A stretch of 64,000 nucleotides of DNA from positions 1 to 64,000 of the forward strand of contig DATMXP010000014.1 of NCBI GenBank assembly GCA_035561515.1, read 5' to 3'. The DNA comes from Terriglobales bacterium. Lineage in GTDB: Bacteria; Acidobacteriota; Terriglobia; Terriglobales; Acidobacteriaceae. Shown here one piece after another: positions 34,035 through 41,933 of the stretch. Both the position numbers and the translations under genes were made by a program. The notes below the pieces were generated by a model. The model was not told where the DNA came from. It was given only the letters and a program-made list of their open reading frames with translations, and made no database searches. The stretch's first letter is position 1. Each line of letters begins with the position of its first letter.

Positions 34035-34793
34035 TTAGCGCATGCCGCCGGAGGCGGTGATGATTTCACCGGTCAGCCAACCGGATGACGGCGATGCGAG
34101 GAAGACCGCCACGGGAGCGATGTCTCCCGGCTGGCCGAAGCGGCCAAGCGGCGTTTCGGCAACCACGTGCTTTTGAAAGTCGCTGCCGATGATGCCCGCG
34201 GCGTGCGCACCTTCGGTTTCGACTCCACCCGGGTTGATGGCATTCACACGAATCTTGCGAGGGCCGAGCTCCTTGGCCAGCACGCGCGTGATCGTGTCCA
34301 CGGCGCCCTTGGTCCCGGCATAGACGGCCGAAGCGGGCGGCGTGACGGATGTGATCACCGAGCTGATGTTGATGACGCTTCCACCGTCAGGGCCAAAGCG
34401 CTTCACAGCCTCCTGGGTGGCGAGGATGAGTCCAAGGACGTTGGTGTTGAACTGGCGATGGAACTCGTTCTCGGTGACGGACTCGATGGGGTCGAACTTG
34501 TAGATACCGGCATTGTTGACGAGAACGTCTACGGTACCGAACGTTTTGACGGTTTCGGTGAAGAGGCGCTGTACGTCGTCTGACTTCGAGACATCTGCCT
34601 GGATGGCAACAGCCTTTCCGCCACTGCTGGTGATCTCCTGGACGACGCGATCTGCGCCGGTCCGACTGGATGCATAATTCACCACTACCGAGGCGCCGGC
34701 CGAAGCCAACGCGCGAGCGATTTCCGCACCGATTCCCTTTGATGCCCCAGTGACAACGGCGACCTTGCCGTCCAATTCCGTTTTCTGCTTCAT
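34035..34793 (-). CDS. Short-chain dehydrogenase/reductase
   Basis: 252 residues with AGGAGGTCGCAT in front of ATG. Classical SDR: cofactor motif TGASKGIG (16-23), Asp in ADVS, NNAG (about 93-96), catalytic Ser in ISSVITSV, Tyr-x3-Lys in VYAGTKG, and the C-terminal GWLTGEIITASGGMR. Residues after the first strand (NYASSRTG) favour NADPH. Substrate unknown; sequences of this type are often annotated 3-oxoacyl-ACP reductase or glucose dehydrogenase-like. It is the last gene of a minus-strand set (aldo/keto reductase, ArsR, SDR). A palindrome in the 94-base gap upstream suggests repression by the ArsR protein. Confidence 0.9.
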   Translation of the reverse strand: MKQKTELDGKVAVVTGASKGIGAEIARALASAGASVVVNYASSRTGADRVVQEITSSGGKAVAIQADVSKSDDVQRLFTETVKTFGTVDVLVNNAGIYKFDPIESVTENEFHRQFNTNVLGLILATQEAVKRFGPDGGSVINISSVITSVTPPASAVYAGTKGAVDTITRVLAKELGPRKIRVNAINPGGVETEGAHAAGIIGSDFQKHVVAETPLGRFGQPGDIAPVAVFLASPSSGWLTGEIITASGGMR

Positions 34794-34824
34794 ATGCGAC
34801 CTCCTGGCGTCGCGCTTTCAACAA

Positions 34825-34848
34825 TTCGATAGTTAGATAATCATCGAA
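34825..34848. promoter_or_regulatory. Palindromic operator candidate before the SDR gene
   Basis: The 24-base segment TTCGAT...ATCGAA is symmetric at 9 of 12 position pairs, with perfect 6-bp outer arms. It lies 31 bases upstream of the SDR start and 39 bases after the ArsR gene. AT-rich imperfect palindromes of this size are typical ArsR sites. Confidence 0.55.
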
Positions 34849-34887
34849 ATGAAAAGATTCAAAAGCAGAGGAGAAAGGAAGATGGGC

Positions 34888-35184
34888 TTATATTTTGGAC
34901 AGGCGCGCGAGGTAGGCGTCGAGGATGTCACGACGCAGAATGAGCTTGGCAAACTTTCCTTCGCGCTCGATTTCTATAAGGCCGGCAGTTTCGAGTTCTT
35001 TGATGTGGTGAGAGAGCGTGGCGGCGCTCAGGCGATGCCGCTTGCGAAGGTCACTGCACGCCATTGCAGACGTGCAGGCGCCGATCTGGGTGAGGATCTG
35101 GTAGCGTCGCGGTTCGGCCAGCGCGCGCGCTATGCGAGCAAATTGCTGATCGGTAAGCCGAACCGCTTTCCTTTGTGCATTCAT
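34888..35184 (-). CDS. ArsR-family transcriptional regulator
   Basis: 98 residues, a single winged helix-turn-helix domain: [14 protein letters not shown], recognition helix region [29 protein letters not shown]. The metal-site Cys pair of ArsR/SmtB (ELCVCDL) is absent; a lone Cys lies in [14 protein letters not shown], so the effector is probably not arsenite. It starts 15 bases after the aldo/keto reductase stop and is likely in the same operon. The inferred target is the palindrome at 34825-34848, controlling the SDR gene. Confidence 0.88.
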   Translation of the reverse strand: MNAQRKAVRLTDQQFARIARALAEPRRYQILTQIGACTSAMACSDLRKRHRLSAATLSHHIKELETAGLIEIEREGKFAKLILRRDILDAYLARLSKI

Positions 35185-35199
35185 CGCCTGACGCTTCGA

Positions 35200-36231
35200 T
35201 TATGCCATCTTCTCGCGGGCATTGCGCCAGATGTCGATGTCACCATCAATGGCGTGCTGGTCGATGGCCTTCAACTCGTCGGCGGTGAAATCAAGCTTCT
35301 TCAGGGCGTCCAGCGAATTGTCGAGTTGCTGCACGTTACGGGAGCCGATCAGGGCTGAAGTCACACGCTTATCACGAAGCACCCAGGCGATCGCCATTTG
35401 AGCGAGTGTTTGTCCGCGACTTACCGCAATTTCGTTCAAAGCGCGCACGTGCTGCAAATTCTCGTCGTTGAGGAAGTTCTTTCGGAAAGAACCTTCGCCC
35501 TTGGCGCGCGAGTGTTCGGGGACACCATGAAGATACTTATTGGTGAGCAGTCCCTGCGCCATCGGCGAGAAGGCGATGCAGCCGACGCCGAGTTCGCCGA
35601 GAGTATCGAGCAGGCCCTTCTCGATCCAGCGATTGAGCATGGAATAGGAGGGCTGATGAATGAGCAGCGGCACGCCTTCGCTGCGCAGCAGCTTTTCGGC
35701 TTCGCGCGTCCGGTCGGGATTGTATGAGGAGATGCCGACGTAGAGCGCCTTGCCCTGACGAACGGCTTGAGCCAGCGCACCCATGGTTTCCTCGAGCGGC
35801 GTGTCGGCCCACGGGCGGTGGGCGTAGAAGATATCGACGTAGTCGAGTCCCATGCGCTTGAGGCTGTCGTCGAGAGATGCGAGCAGGTATTTGCGCGAGG
35901 CGCCGATGCCGTAAGGGCCGGGCCACATGTCCCAGCCGGCCTTAGTGGAGATGATGAGCTCATTGCGGTAGCGGCGGAAGTCCTTGTGGAAGATGACGCC
36001 GAAGTTCTCTTCTGCCGATCCGTACGGAGGGCCGTAGTTGTTGGCGAGGTCGAAGTGAGTGACGCCGCGGTCGAAGGCACGTCGCAGCATGGCGCGGGCG
36101 TTCTCGAAGGAATCAACACCGCCGAAGTTCTGCCACAGTCCCAGCGAGATCGGTGGAAGCTGGATGCCAGAGCGGCCACAACGACGGAACTGCGGGTTCT
36201 CGTAACGCTTCGAATCAGCGACGTAGGACAT
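35200..36231 (-). CDS. Aldo/keto reductase, L-glyceraldehyde 3-phosphate reductase (YghZ) type
   Basis: 343 residues with AAGGAG nine bases before ATG. TIM-barrel AKR with the catalytic tetrad Asp (FDLANNYG), Tyr (NNYGPP), Lys (ISTKAGW) and His (YAHRPW). The C-terminal NADPH site reads AIAWVLRD...SALIGSRNVQQLDNSLDAL. MSYVADSKRYENPQFRRCGRSG at the N-terminus and GWDMWPGPYG are typical of the YghZ/GPR subgroup, which reduces L-glyceraldehyde 3-phosphate and methylglyoxal. It leads a set with an ArsR regulator and an SDR, suggesting a joint role in carbonyl detoxification. Confidence 0.92.
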   Translation of the reverse strand: MSYVADSKRYENPQFRRCGRSGIQLPPISLGLWQNFGGVDSFENARAMLRRAFDRGVTHFDLANNYGPPYGSAEENFGVIFHKDFRRYRNELIISTKAGWDMWPGPYGIGASRKYLLASLDDSLKRMGLDYVDIFYAHRPWADTPLEETMGALAQAVRQGKALYVGISSYNPDRTREAEKLLRSEGVPLLIHQPSYSMLNRWIEKGLLDTLGELGVGCIAFSPMAQGLLTNKYLHGVPEHSRAKGEGSFRKNFLNDENLQHVRALNEIAVSRGQTLAQMAIAWVLRDKRVTSALIGSRNVQQLDNSLDALKKLDFTADELKAIDQHAIDGDIDIWRNAREKMA

Positions 36232-36312
36232 GAATGCAGGCTCCTTCTTGAATGAACAGCCAGTTTAGTGACGGGCAGCCTAATTCCACAAGTTGTGTCG
36301 ATGAGGGAGTGT

Positions 36313-37875
36313 TCAGTCCCAGTTCTTCAAATCCGGCCACCAGTCGGATAGCGTGCCCGGAGACTTAGGCTTGCGGCAAAGGAGAACCGGCCGGTTTTCC
36401 CAAGGCGCGGCGTAAGGGTGGTGCAACTCGGCCATGACTGTGACTTCTTCGAAACGACGTTTGGCGCGTTCGACGGAACTGCCGAGGATGATCATGGTTT
36501 TGCCGGAGTAGTGGCGGGGTCCCCAAATCCAATAGGTCTGGTGGCCGCCGATGGCTTTCGGGAGCCCATACTTTGGGCCGAGCACGTCGATTGCTCCGGC
36601 AGCCGCGAAGTCGTTGGCGAAAATGGCGGTGTCCGGGCGTTCTTCCGGTGGAACCGAGTTGTAGGCTTTCGCAACCGCCTGTGTCATCTCCTCCCATCCA
36701 AAGCTCCATGAGTAATAGTGCGGCATGGGTTCAAGCGCCATGCTCTTTTCGCTGGGCTCAATGTAGAACGGAGATTTTCTCTGGTAGGCCAGAAAAGCTT
36801 CCGGCGAGAGGACAGGAACGACCATCGGCAGAGAAAGGATGCTGCCGATCACGATCACTGAGACGAGCGCGGGCTTGATCCAGGAAAGGCGATGACGGAA
36901 GAGCTGCTCAATCGCGATAGCTCCGCCGGCGAAGACCATGGGGAAAACCGGCCCGGCGTAGTAGTCCTTGCCCTTAAGTACGATGAGCAAGGCGATCACG
37001 GAGACGAATGTGTATCCGAGGACGCGAAACGGCTTGCCGGTTTTGAAGAAGAAAAAGTAGAAAGCGCCGAGAAGCCACACCGGCAACGTGAAGGGCGTGA
37101 GAAGCATGACTTGCGCCCGCAGATAGCCGAGGGGAGTGAAGACCGTGTCGCGGCCACTGGCCCTGATGTTGCGCATAAGTTCAAGGAAGGGCCAGTCGTG
37201 CTGAATGTTCCAAATGAGATTGGGAAGAAATAACAGAAACGCGATCAGGCCGGCGATCCATATCCAGGGTTGGGCGAAGGCCTTGCGCTCCGGGGTGAGC
37301 AGTAGTCCGAGGACGACACCGAACCCGAAGAGCGCGATGGAGTACTTATTCTCAAGTCCGATGCCGGCAAGCAGACCAAACCATAACCATAGCCTTTGAT
37401 TGCCGGTCTTGATGACCCGAATGACCACGAGCGCGCAAGCCATCCAGATGGGCGGCTCGAAGGCGTTCATGGTGAACAGGTGATTGAGAACGAGATAAAT
37501 CCCGGCACACGCAACGCAAAGGGCAGCGAGCGCTTGCGCGAAACGGCCGCCGCCGAGTTCGCGGGTGATGCGCCCGGTGAGCCAGATGATGAAGAATCCA
37601 GCCAGAGCAGGAACCAGACGGATTGCCAGCAGTGAAGTGCCAAGGGTGTGGCGCACGAGCCAGGCGATCACTGCGATCAGCGGCGGTTGGTCGACGTATC
37701 CCCAGGCGAGATGTTCGCCGCAGGCGAGGTGGTACATCTCATCACCGAAGTATCCGTAACGGTTAGCCGTGGCAAGTTGCAGAAGCAAAACAGCGGTGGC
37801 GATGTAGAGAACTATTGCTGGTCCGCTGCTGAAACGGGAGCGTTCTTTTTCAGTGCTGATTGCAGGTGTTGCCAT
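36313..37875 (-). CDS. GT39-family integral membrane glycosyltransferase
   Basis: 520 residues. About ten to twelve transmembrane segments. After the first span the motif GYFGDEMYHLACGEHLAWGYVDQPPLIAVIAW contains the Asp-Glu pair in the first periplasmic loop that is catalytic in the ArnT/PMT superfamily. GRITRELGGGRFAQALAAL follows, as in GT39 proteins. The C-terminal periplasmic part is soluble (SWSFGWEEMTQAVAKAYNSV, YWIWGPRHYSGKTMIILGS). It would transfer a sugar from a polyprenyl-phosphate donor to a lipid or protein acceptor at the outer face of the inner membrane. No cell-wall genes are adjacent. Confidence 0.87.
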   Translation of the reverse strand: MATPAISTEKERSRFSSGPAIVLYIATAVLLLQLATANRYGYFGDEMYHLACGEHLAWGYVDQPPLIAVIAWLVRHTLGTSLLAIRLVPALAGFFIIWLTGRITRELGGGRFAQALAALCVACAGIYLVLNHLFTMNAFEPPIWMACALVVIRVIKTGNQRLWLWFGLLAGIGLENKYSIALFGFGVVLGLLLTPERKAFAQPWIWIAGLIAFLLFLPNLIWNIQHDWPFLELMRNIRASGRDTVFTPLGYLRAQVMLLTPFTLPVWLLGAFYFFFFKTGKPFRVLGYTFVSVIALLIVLKGKDYYAGPVFPMVFAGGAIAIEQLFRHRLSWIKPALVSVIVIGSILSLPMVVPVLSPEAFLAYQRKSPFYIEPSEKSMALEPMPHYYSWSFGWEEMTQAVAKAYNSVPPEERPDTAIFANDFAAAGAIDVLGPKYGLPKAIGGHQTYWIWGPRHYSGKTMIILGSSVERAKRRFEEVTVMAELHHPYAAPWENRPVLLCRKPKSPGTLSDWWPDLKNWD

Positions 37876-37924
37876 CTAGGGGTCCGCGTGGAGGCCTCTC
37901 GCTGGGTCGACCTCCACCTCTCGA

Positions 37925-39031
37925 TCAATGTTGGGCTGCGTGCCGAGCAAGATCTGCTGATCCTTTCGCGGTGACGACCTTACGCAACATCCAGAAGAGA
38001 GTCGCAAGTCCGGCGACGAAGAGAACCAGGAAGATCCCGATTACGCTCCATTGTGGCACAACCGCAAGTTCATGCGGATTGAAGACACCATTGAGGTATC
38101 CGGTTCGGACCACGTCGCGCATCGCGATCATCACGGCGACAGTCAGCACTGCACTGGCAATTCCGGCGATAGCCTGGCGGGCTGGCTTGCGCCCAGAGAG
38201 AGCGAGCATCAAGTGAACGATGGCGGCAACGGGAAGAAGGAAGCCAATCAGCAGCAGGGCCGAAGCAAGCGGGCTCTGTCCCATAAAGAGCATGCGAACA
38301 TCGCGGGGAATGGCGAGCAGAAACCAGAAGCCGATTCCGAAATTCACGACGGTCGGGATGGTGAACCAAAGGGCCCCTTGGCGAAGCATCCAGTCACGCA
38401 CTTTAGCTTCGGTTTCGCGCAAAGCGAGGAGCACGACCAGCAGCCCGCCGAAGGCGATGCCGGAGATCGCCATGTGGAGATAGCGCGGGATGAGCGAGAC
38501 CTCGCCGATGTTGAGATGAAGTCCAGCGGCGTTCGCGCGATACATATCGGCCCAACGCTCAGGTGTGAGCATCAGCGTCATGTTGTTGACGTAGATGAAG
38601 CCGATGGTGAAAACCATGAGTACGCCGAGGACGGCACCCGTCATCGACTGGCGCAGATTCGACCAGTAGAACCCGTAATAGCCGATGAGGAGCAAGAGGA
38701 TGACGGAGAGCCACGCAACGCCGAGCAGGATGGAACTGGTGTAAAAAAGCTGTCCGTACAGAACCTGAACGAAGAGCAACGCAGCCACGCCGAGCGTAAT
38801 GGTGCCGGCCAGCAGGACTGGAAGCACGGCGGCAAGCCGGGTTCCCAGTATGTGGGCGAGTTCATTCGAGCGTCCGCGTATGCGCGAGATCAACGCTATC
38901 AGTCCGCCGCCAACGACCATATTCATAGCCAACAGGTGAAGGAAAAAGGTAAGGAGCAACAGCGATTTCAGCAGCCACACGGGGGCGGGCAGCGGCATGG
39001 GATCGGCGGTCGGAATGATGACGGTGATCAT
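37925..39031 (-). CDS. Second subunit of bd-type oxidase homologue (CydA'-like)
   Basis: 368 residues with about nine transmembrane segments. The N-terminal block LLTFFLHLLAMNMVVGGGLIAL aligns with the corresponding block of the partner subunit (LHVFVSHFAIGGGAYLV): Leu-His, ten residues, then three Gly at the same spacing. So it looks like a diverged CydA paralogue rather than a CydB. The His of the partner's SHFAIGGG (a heme-ligand candidate) is Asn here. It starts 10 bases after the stop of the cytochrome c-fused subunit, so both are one operon. No heme c motif. Predicted role: membrane subunit of an O2 reductase that takes electrons from a c-type cytochrome. Confidence 0.7.
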   Translation of the reverse strand: MITVIIPTADPMPLPAPVWLLKSLLLLTFFLHLLAMNMVVGGGLIALISRIRGRSNELAHILGTRLAAVLPVLLAGTITLGVAALLFVQVLYGQLFYTSSILLGVAWLSVILLLLIGYYGFYWSNLRQSMTGAVLGVLMVFTIGFIYVNNMTLMLTPERWADMYRANAAGLHLNIGEVSLIPRYLHMAISGIAFGGLLVVLLALRETEAKVRDWMLRQGALWFTIPTVVNFGIGFWFLLAIPRDVRMLFMGQSPLASALLLIGFLLPVAAIVHLMLALSGRKPARQAIAGIASAVLTVAVMIAMRDVVRTGYLNGVFNPHELAVVPQWSVIGIFLVLFVAGLATLFWMLRKVVTAKGSADLARHAAQH

Positions 39032-39041
39032 GTCGTTCTCC

Positions 39042-40529
39042 TTACTTTTGTGTGCTCAGCCACTGGGCGAGAGCACGACGTTCGGTTTCGGTTCCGGTGA
39101 AGGGCGGCATCTGCGGAATCATCACGTCGAGTTGCTGGAGGATGGAATCGATTGAATCGACGTCCGATCCGGCGATTGCGAGTGGACGCATCTTGCCGCC
39201 GATGGTGTGACACTGTGCGCAACGCGCCTGAAAGATCTCGGCGCCCGACTGCTGCGCGGGAGCGGGTGGCGCAATGGACGCGAGATACATGCCCAGAGCG
39301 GCCGCATCGGTGGCATCGCCGGCAAAGGGCGGCATGGTGCCGCGAGTGAGATTCAGATTCGGTACGATACCGGCGGCGTACTTGGCATCCCATCCGCGAA
39401 TCTTGGGCCGGATGGCACGGTAACTGTCAACGGAGTGGCAGCTTCCACATTGCAGAGCGAAGACCTGCTGTCCGTAAGTGGCGTTCGCGGCAGGTGCAAC
39501 ACGCAACCACCTTGCGTGCGCGGCGATGCCTCCGGTCATGGCAACGTTCTGGATGTCGGCGGCCCGGAGATCATTGGCATAGATGTAGTTGTTAATCACC
39601 CACGGCTTCCGCACGTACTCGCGCAGGTATTCGCCCGTTGCGAGCGTGCCGAAACAAGCGAGGAAAAGAAGCGTCATAACCGGACGCTTCATCCACTGCG
39701 GCTTGGCGATTGCGAAGATGATGGTTAGAAGAAGTGCGAACAGTGTGCAGGTTACGCCAAGCCGTACGGTGTGCTGGGCAGCCGGAAGAAATCCGGCGAT
39801 ATAGTCCTCGGAGAAGGTAGGGAACTTCAGGAAGTACCAGAACCCGGCAATCGGAGTCAGGACCAGTCCGAGGATGAGCCATTGTCCCGCCCAGCGAATG
39901 ACCTTCTCGCGGGTCGGGGAGGAGAGCTCCATGGCGGTAATCAGTCCGAACACACCAGCGAGCGCGACGGTGAAGAAGGTGCGCATGAAAAGTGATGGGA
40001 AATAGGTCGGATTGAAGAAGCCGTCCCAGAAAGCCTTTGTCTCAAGCCACCTGCCGGGCGTGAGCATGTAGGTGATGATGCCGTTGATTACAACCAGACT
40101 TGCCCAGGCGGCGATGAAGTAGATCCAGCCGACGATGAGGTGCGTGCGGCGGTCGAGGCGATCCCACGCATAGGCGTAAATCAGCGCGGCGGCGATCTCG
40201 ATGAAGAAGAAGACCCACTCGATGGCCCATCCCCACACGAAAGTGTGAATCAGCGACGAGGTTGCTTCGGGACTGACCAGGCCGATGGTGAACCAGATCC
40301 CAACGCCCGTCACCGCCCCGAAGACGAGCGTCAGCAGGGCGAAGAATCTAGAGTGCTGCCGGACGTAGGCGAGGAGGTTGTCATCGTTTTCCCGGTACGC
40401 CTTGCGTTCGGTGATGACGAGGTAAGCGCCACCGCCGATCGCAAAGTGCGAAACAAAGACGTGCAGGACAGCGATAAACGCGATGAGCAGTCCGCCGGGG
40501 ACGCCCAATTGCCAGACAGGATAGTTCAT
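39042..40529 (-). CDS. bd-type oxidase subunit I homologue with two C-terminal cytochrome c domains
   Basis: 495 residues. The membrane part (1-310) has nine or so spans, a conserved His28 in SHFAIGGG, FVWGWAIEWVFFFIEIAAA (Glu104 and Glu111) and GEYLREYVRKPWVI (299-312), the counterpart of the E-x-GRQPW motif of CydA. The quinol Q-loop is not evident. Residues 350-495 form two cytochrome c modules with heme motifs CGSCH (361-365) and CAQCH (437-441) and Met axial candidates. This fits the cytochrome c-linked branch of the bd superfamily: electrons come from a soluble cytochrome to an O2-reducing heme site. The start codon is preceded by AGAGGTAACCC, enclosed in a perfect hairpin. Confidence 0.82.
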   Translation of the reverse strand: MNYPVWQLGVPGGLLIAFIAVLHVFVSHFAIGGGAYLVITERKAYRENDDNLLAYVRQHSRFFALLTLVFGAVTGVGIWFTIGLVSPEATSSLIHTFVWGWAIEWVFFFIEIAAALIYAYAWDRLDRRTHLIVGWIYFIAAWASLVVINGIITYMLTPGRWLETKAFWDGFFNPTYFPSLFMRTFFTVALAGVFGLITAMELSSPTREKVIRWAGQWLILGLVLTPIAGFWYFLKFPTFSEDYIAGFLPAAQHTVRLGVTCTLFALLLTIIFAIAKPQWMKRPVMTLLFLACFGTLATGEYLREYVRKPWVINNYIYANDLRAADIQNVAMTGGIAAHARWLRVAPAANATYGQQVFALQCGSCHSVDSYRAIRPKIRGWDAKYAAGIVPNLNLTRGTMPPFAGDATDAAALGMYLASIAPPAPAQQSGAEIFQARCAQCHTIGGKMRPLAIAGSDVDSIDSILQQLDVMIPQMPPFTGTETERRALAQWLSTQK

Positions 40530-40530
40530 G

Positions 40531-40557
40531 GGTTACCTCTCGGACGAAGAGGTAACC
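40531..40557. promoter_or_regulatory. Perfect 10-bp inverted repeat enclosing the oxidase operon Shine-Dalgarno
   Basis: GGTTACCTCT (40531-40540) and AGAGGTAACC (40548-40557) are perfect complements with a seven-base loop (40541-40547). On the minus-strand mRNA the second arm is AGAGGTAACC directly before CATG, so folding would bury the ribosome binding site. As DNA it is also a suitable dimeric-repressor site. Confidence 0.75.
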
Positions 40558-40616
40558 ATCAACTTTTCAGCACTTACAGGCTGTGACGAATCGCACCTTG
40601 GCGGGTGACAAAAGGA

Positions 40617-40639
40617 AAGCCTCCGGCTGGCGGAGGCTT
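40617..40639 (-). terminator. Terminator of rpmE
   Basis: On the minus strand AAGCCTCCG and CGGAGGCTT form a 9-bp stem with a five-base loop, continued by TCCTTTT. It starts about 22 bases after the rpmE stop. Confidence 0.85.
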
Positions 40640-40660
40640 CCTGAACTGTGAAAAACGGCT

Positions 40661-40879
40661 CTACTTGGAGGCCGTTTCGCTCTTCGCGTACTTGCGGCGG
40701 AAGCGGTCGATACGACCAGCAGTGTCAACGAGCTTCTGCTTGCCGGTAAAGAACGGGTGGCAGGCGGAGCAAATTTCTACGTTGATGTCGCCGTGGTGCG
40801 TGGAACGGGTGGTAAACGTGTTTCCGCACGCGCAGTGAACACGGACTTCATGGTAATCGGGATGGACGGCTGCCTTCAT
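40661..40879 (-). CDS. rpmE: 50S ribosomal protein L31
   Basis: 72 residues: [22 protein letters not shown], then [30 protein letters not shown]. The Cys pairs (C-x-C and C-x2-C) are the zinc ribbon of the 'C+' type L31, as opposed to the zinc-free paralogue YkgM used under zinc limitation. Part of the large ribosomal subunit near the central protuberance. The gene is monocistronic, with its own terminator. Confidence 0.97.
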   Translation of the reverse strand: MKAAVHPDYHEVRVHCACGNTFTTRSTHHGDINVEICSACHPFFTGKQKLVDTAGRIDRFRRKYAKSETASK

Positions 40880-40999
40880 GTTGCTTCAAAACCCTTTCTG
40901 CAAAAGAGTTATTTTAACGGAAACCGGCAGTTTTGGGCAAATCCGCGAGTCACCTGTCGCGAAAGGCACGCAAGAGCTACACTTTATGGGCTTTCGGCG

Positions 41000-41206
41000 A
41001 TGGCCCGGTTCGAACAATACGAGGTTTGGGAAGTGCAGGAAGGGCGCTGGAACTTCGTGGCGTCGTTCACCGACTTCGACACCGCGTACTCGATCAGCAG
41101 GAACCGCAAGGACAGGGTACGCCTACTAAAGGTTACCTATGAGGGCTCGCAGATGCTGGAGCAGGAGATAATCGCCGAAGTGGGAGCCACCCGGATAGAG
41201 CCTTAG
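41000..41206 (+). CDS. Small conserved-looking protein (68 residues)
   Basis: 68 residues from ATG 41000: MARFEQYEVWEVQEGRWNFVASF then DTAYSISRNRKDRVRLLKVTYEG and EQEIIAEVGATRIEP. The open frame extends to 40757, but that overlaps rpmE on the other strand and is discarded. No convincing ribosome binding site. The mix of 'YEvW...GRW...ASF.DFD.A' and 'RLlkv.YE' suggests a small alpha/beta fold. No function known. Confidence 0.6.
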   Translation: MARFEQYEVWEVQEGRWNFVASFTDFDTAYSISRNRKDRVRLLKVTYEGSQMLEQEIIAEVGATRIEP

Positions 41207-41394
41207 TAGTTCCGACACGGAAGTAACCTTGGCAGGGTCGGAAGGCTATGGGAGACTGACTCAGGTTTCGCGGGTTGTTGTCGAACCATGTACCCTCCTA
41301 CCCCGCGTACCAGGATTCGCCAGTATTATTAGCGGCGGTGATGGGCAGTTACAATCGCCCGCACGGGGCCGTGTCTCTGGGAGACGAGGGCGAT

Positions 41395-41880
41395 ATGGTG
41401 CGTGAAAAGGGATTCTCCTTAGTTGAACTGCTAATCGTGGTGGCGATCATCCTGATCATCGCCGCAATCGCTATTCCCAACCTGATGCGGTCTCGAATTG
41501 CTGCTAATGAGGCCGCGGCAGTGTCGGGCATCCGCGCCATCACAACGGCCGAGCACGCTTACAACCAGACGTATCCGCAAATAGGATTCACGTGCACGAT
41601 CTCGGAGCTCGGTCCGCCTCCCAATCCAACAGATCCTCCGACGGAGACAGCGGCTGGCATTCTTGACCCGGTGATTGCCGCGGGCGCGAAGAGCGGATAT
41701 TCCTACGCCTTGGCAAACTGTGTCGGTACGCCGCGCGCGTCATTCGAATCGGCCGCCACTCCCCTGCAAATCGGCAGCAGCGGACAGCGATCTTTCTGTT
41801 CCGATTCGTCGGGCGTGATCCGGTATTCCGAAGATGGCTTGGCGGCGAGTTGCAAAGCTGGCAACAAGATCCTGCAGTAA
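41395..41880 (+). CDS. Type IV pilin-like protein
   Basis: 161 residues from ATG 41395, preceded by GAGGGCG. The prepilin leader MVREKG is cleaved before FSLVELLIVVAIILIIAAIAIPNLMRSRI, a complete class III prepilin motif with Glu at position +5. The C-terminal globular domain contains four Cys (FTCTISEL, ANCVGT, SFCSDSSG, ASCKAG) that could form two disulfides. It is a pilin or pseudopilin of a type IV pilus or a type II secretion-like system; assembly genes are not nearby. A GTCTC-TGG-GAGAC hairpin lies just before the ribosome binding site. Confidence 0.9.
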   Translation: MVREKGFSLVELLIVVAIILIIAAIAIPNLMRSRIAANEAAAVSGIRAITTAEHAYNQTYPQIGFTCTISELGPPPNPTDPPTETAAGILDPVIAAGAKSGYSYALANCVGTPRASFESAATPLQIGSSGQRSFCSDSSGVIRYSEDGLAASCKAGNKILQ

Positions 41881-41933
41881 ACGGCAAATCCCCCGATTGC
41901 CAGCAAGCCGCGTTCAGCTTAGTATCCGGGTGA

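Noticed and set aside
38051..39100. 349-codon open frame antisense to the oxidase second subunit
   Set aside because: Charged, low-complexity Glu/Gln/His/Arg-rich translation typical of antisense of a membrane protein gene.
39042..40529. Canonical CydA (quinol oxidase)
   Set aside because: Two fused heme c domains, no recognisable Q-loop, and the partner is not CydB-like.
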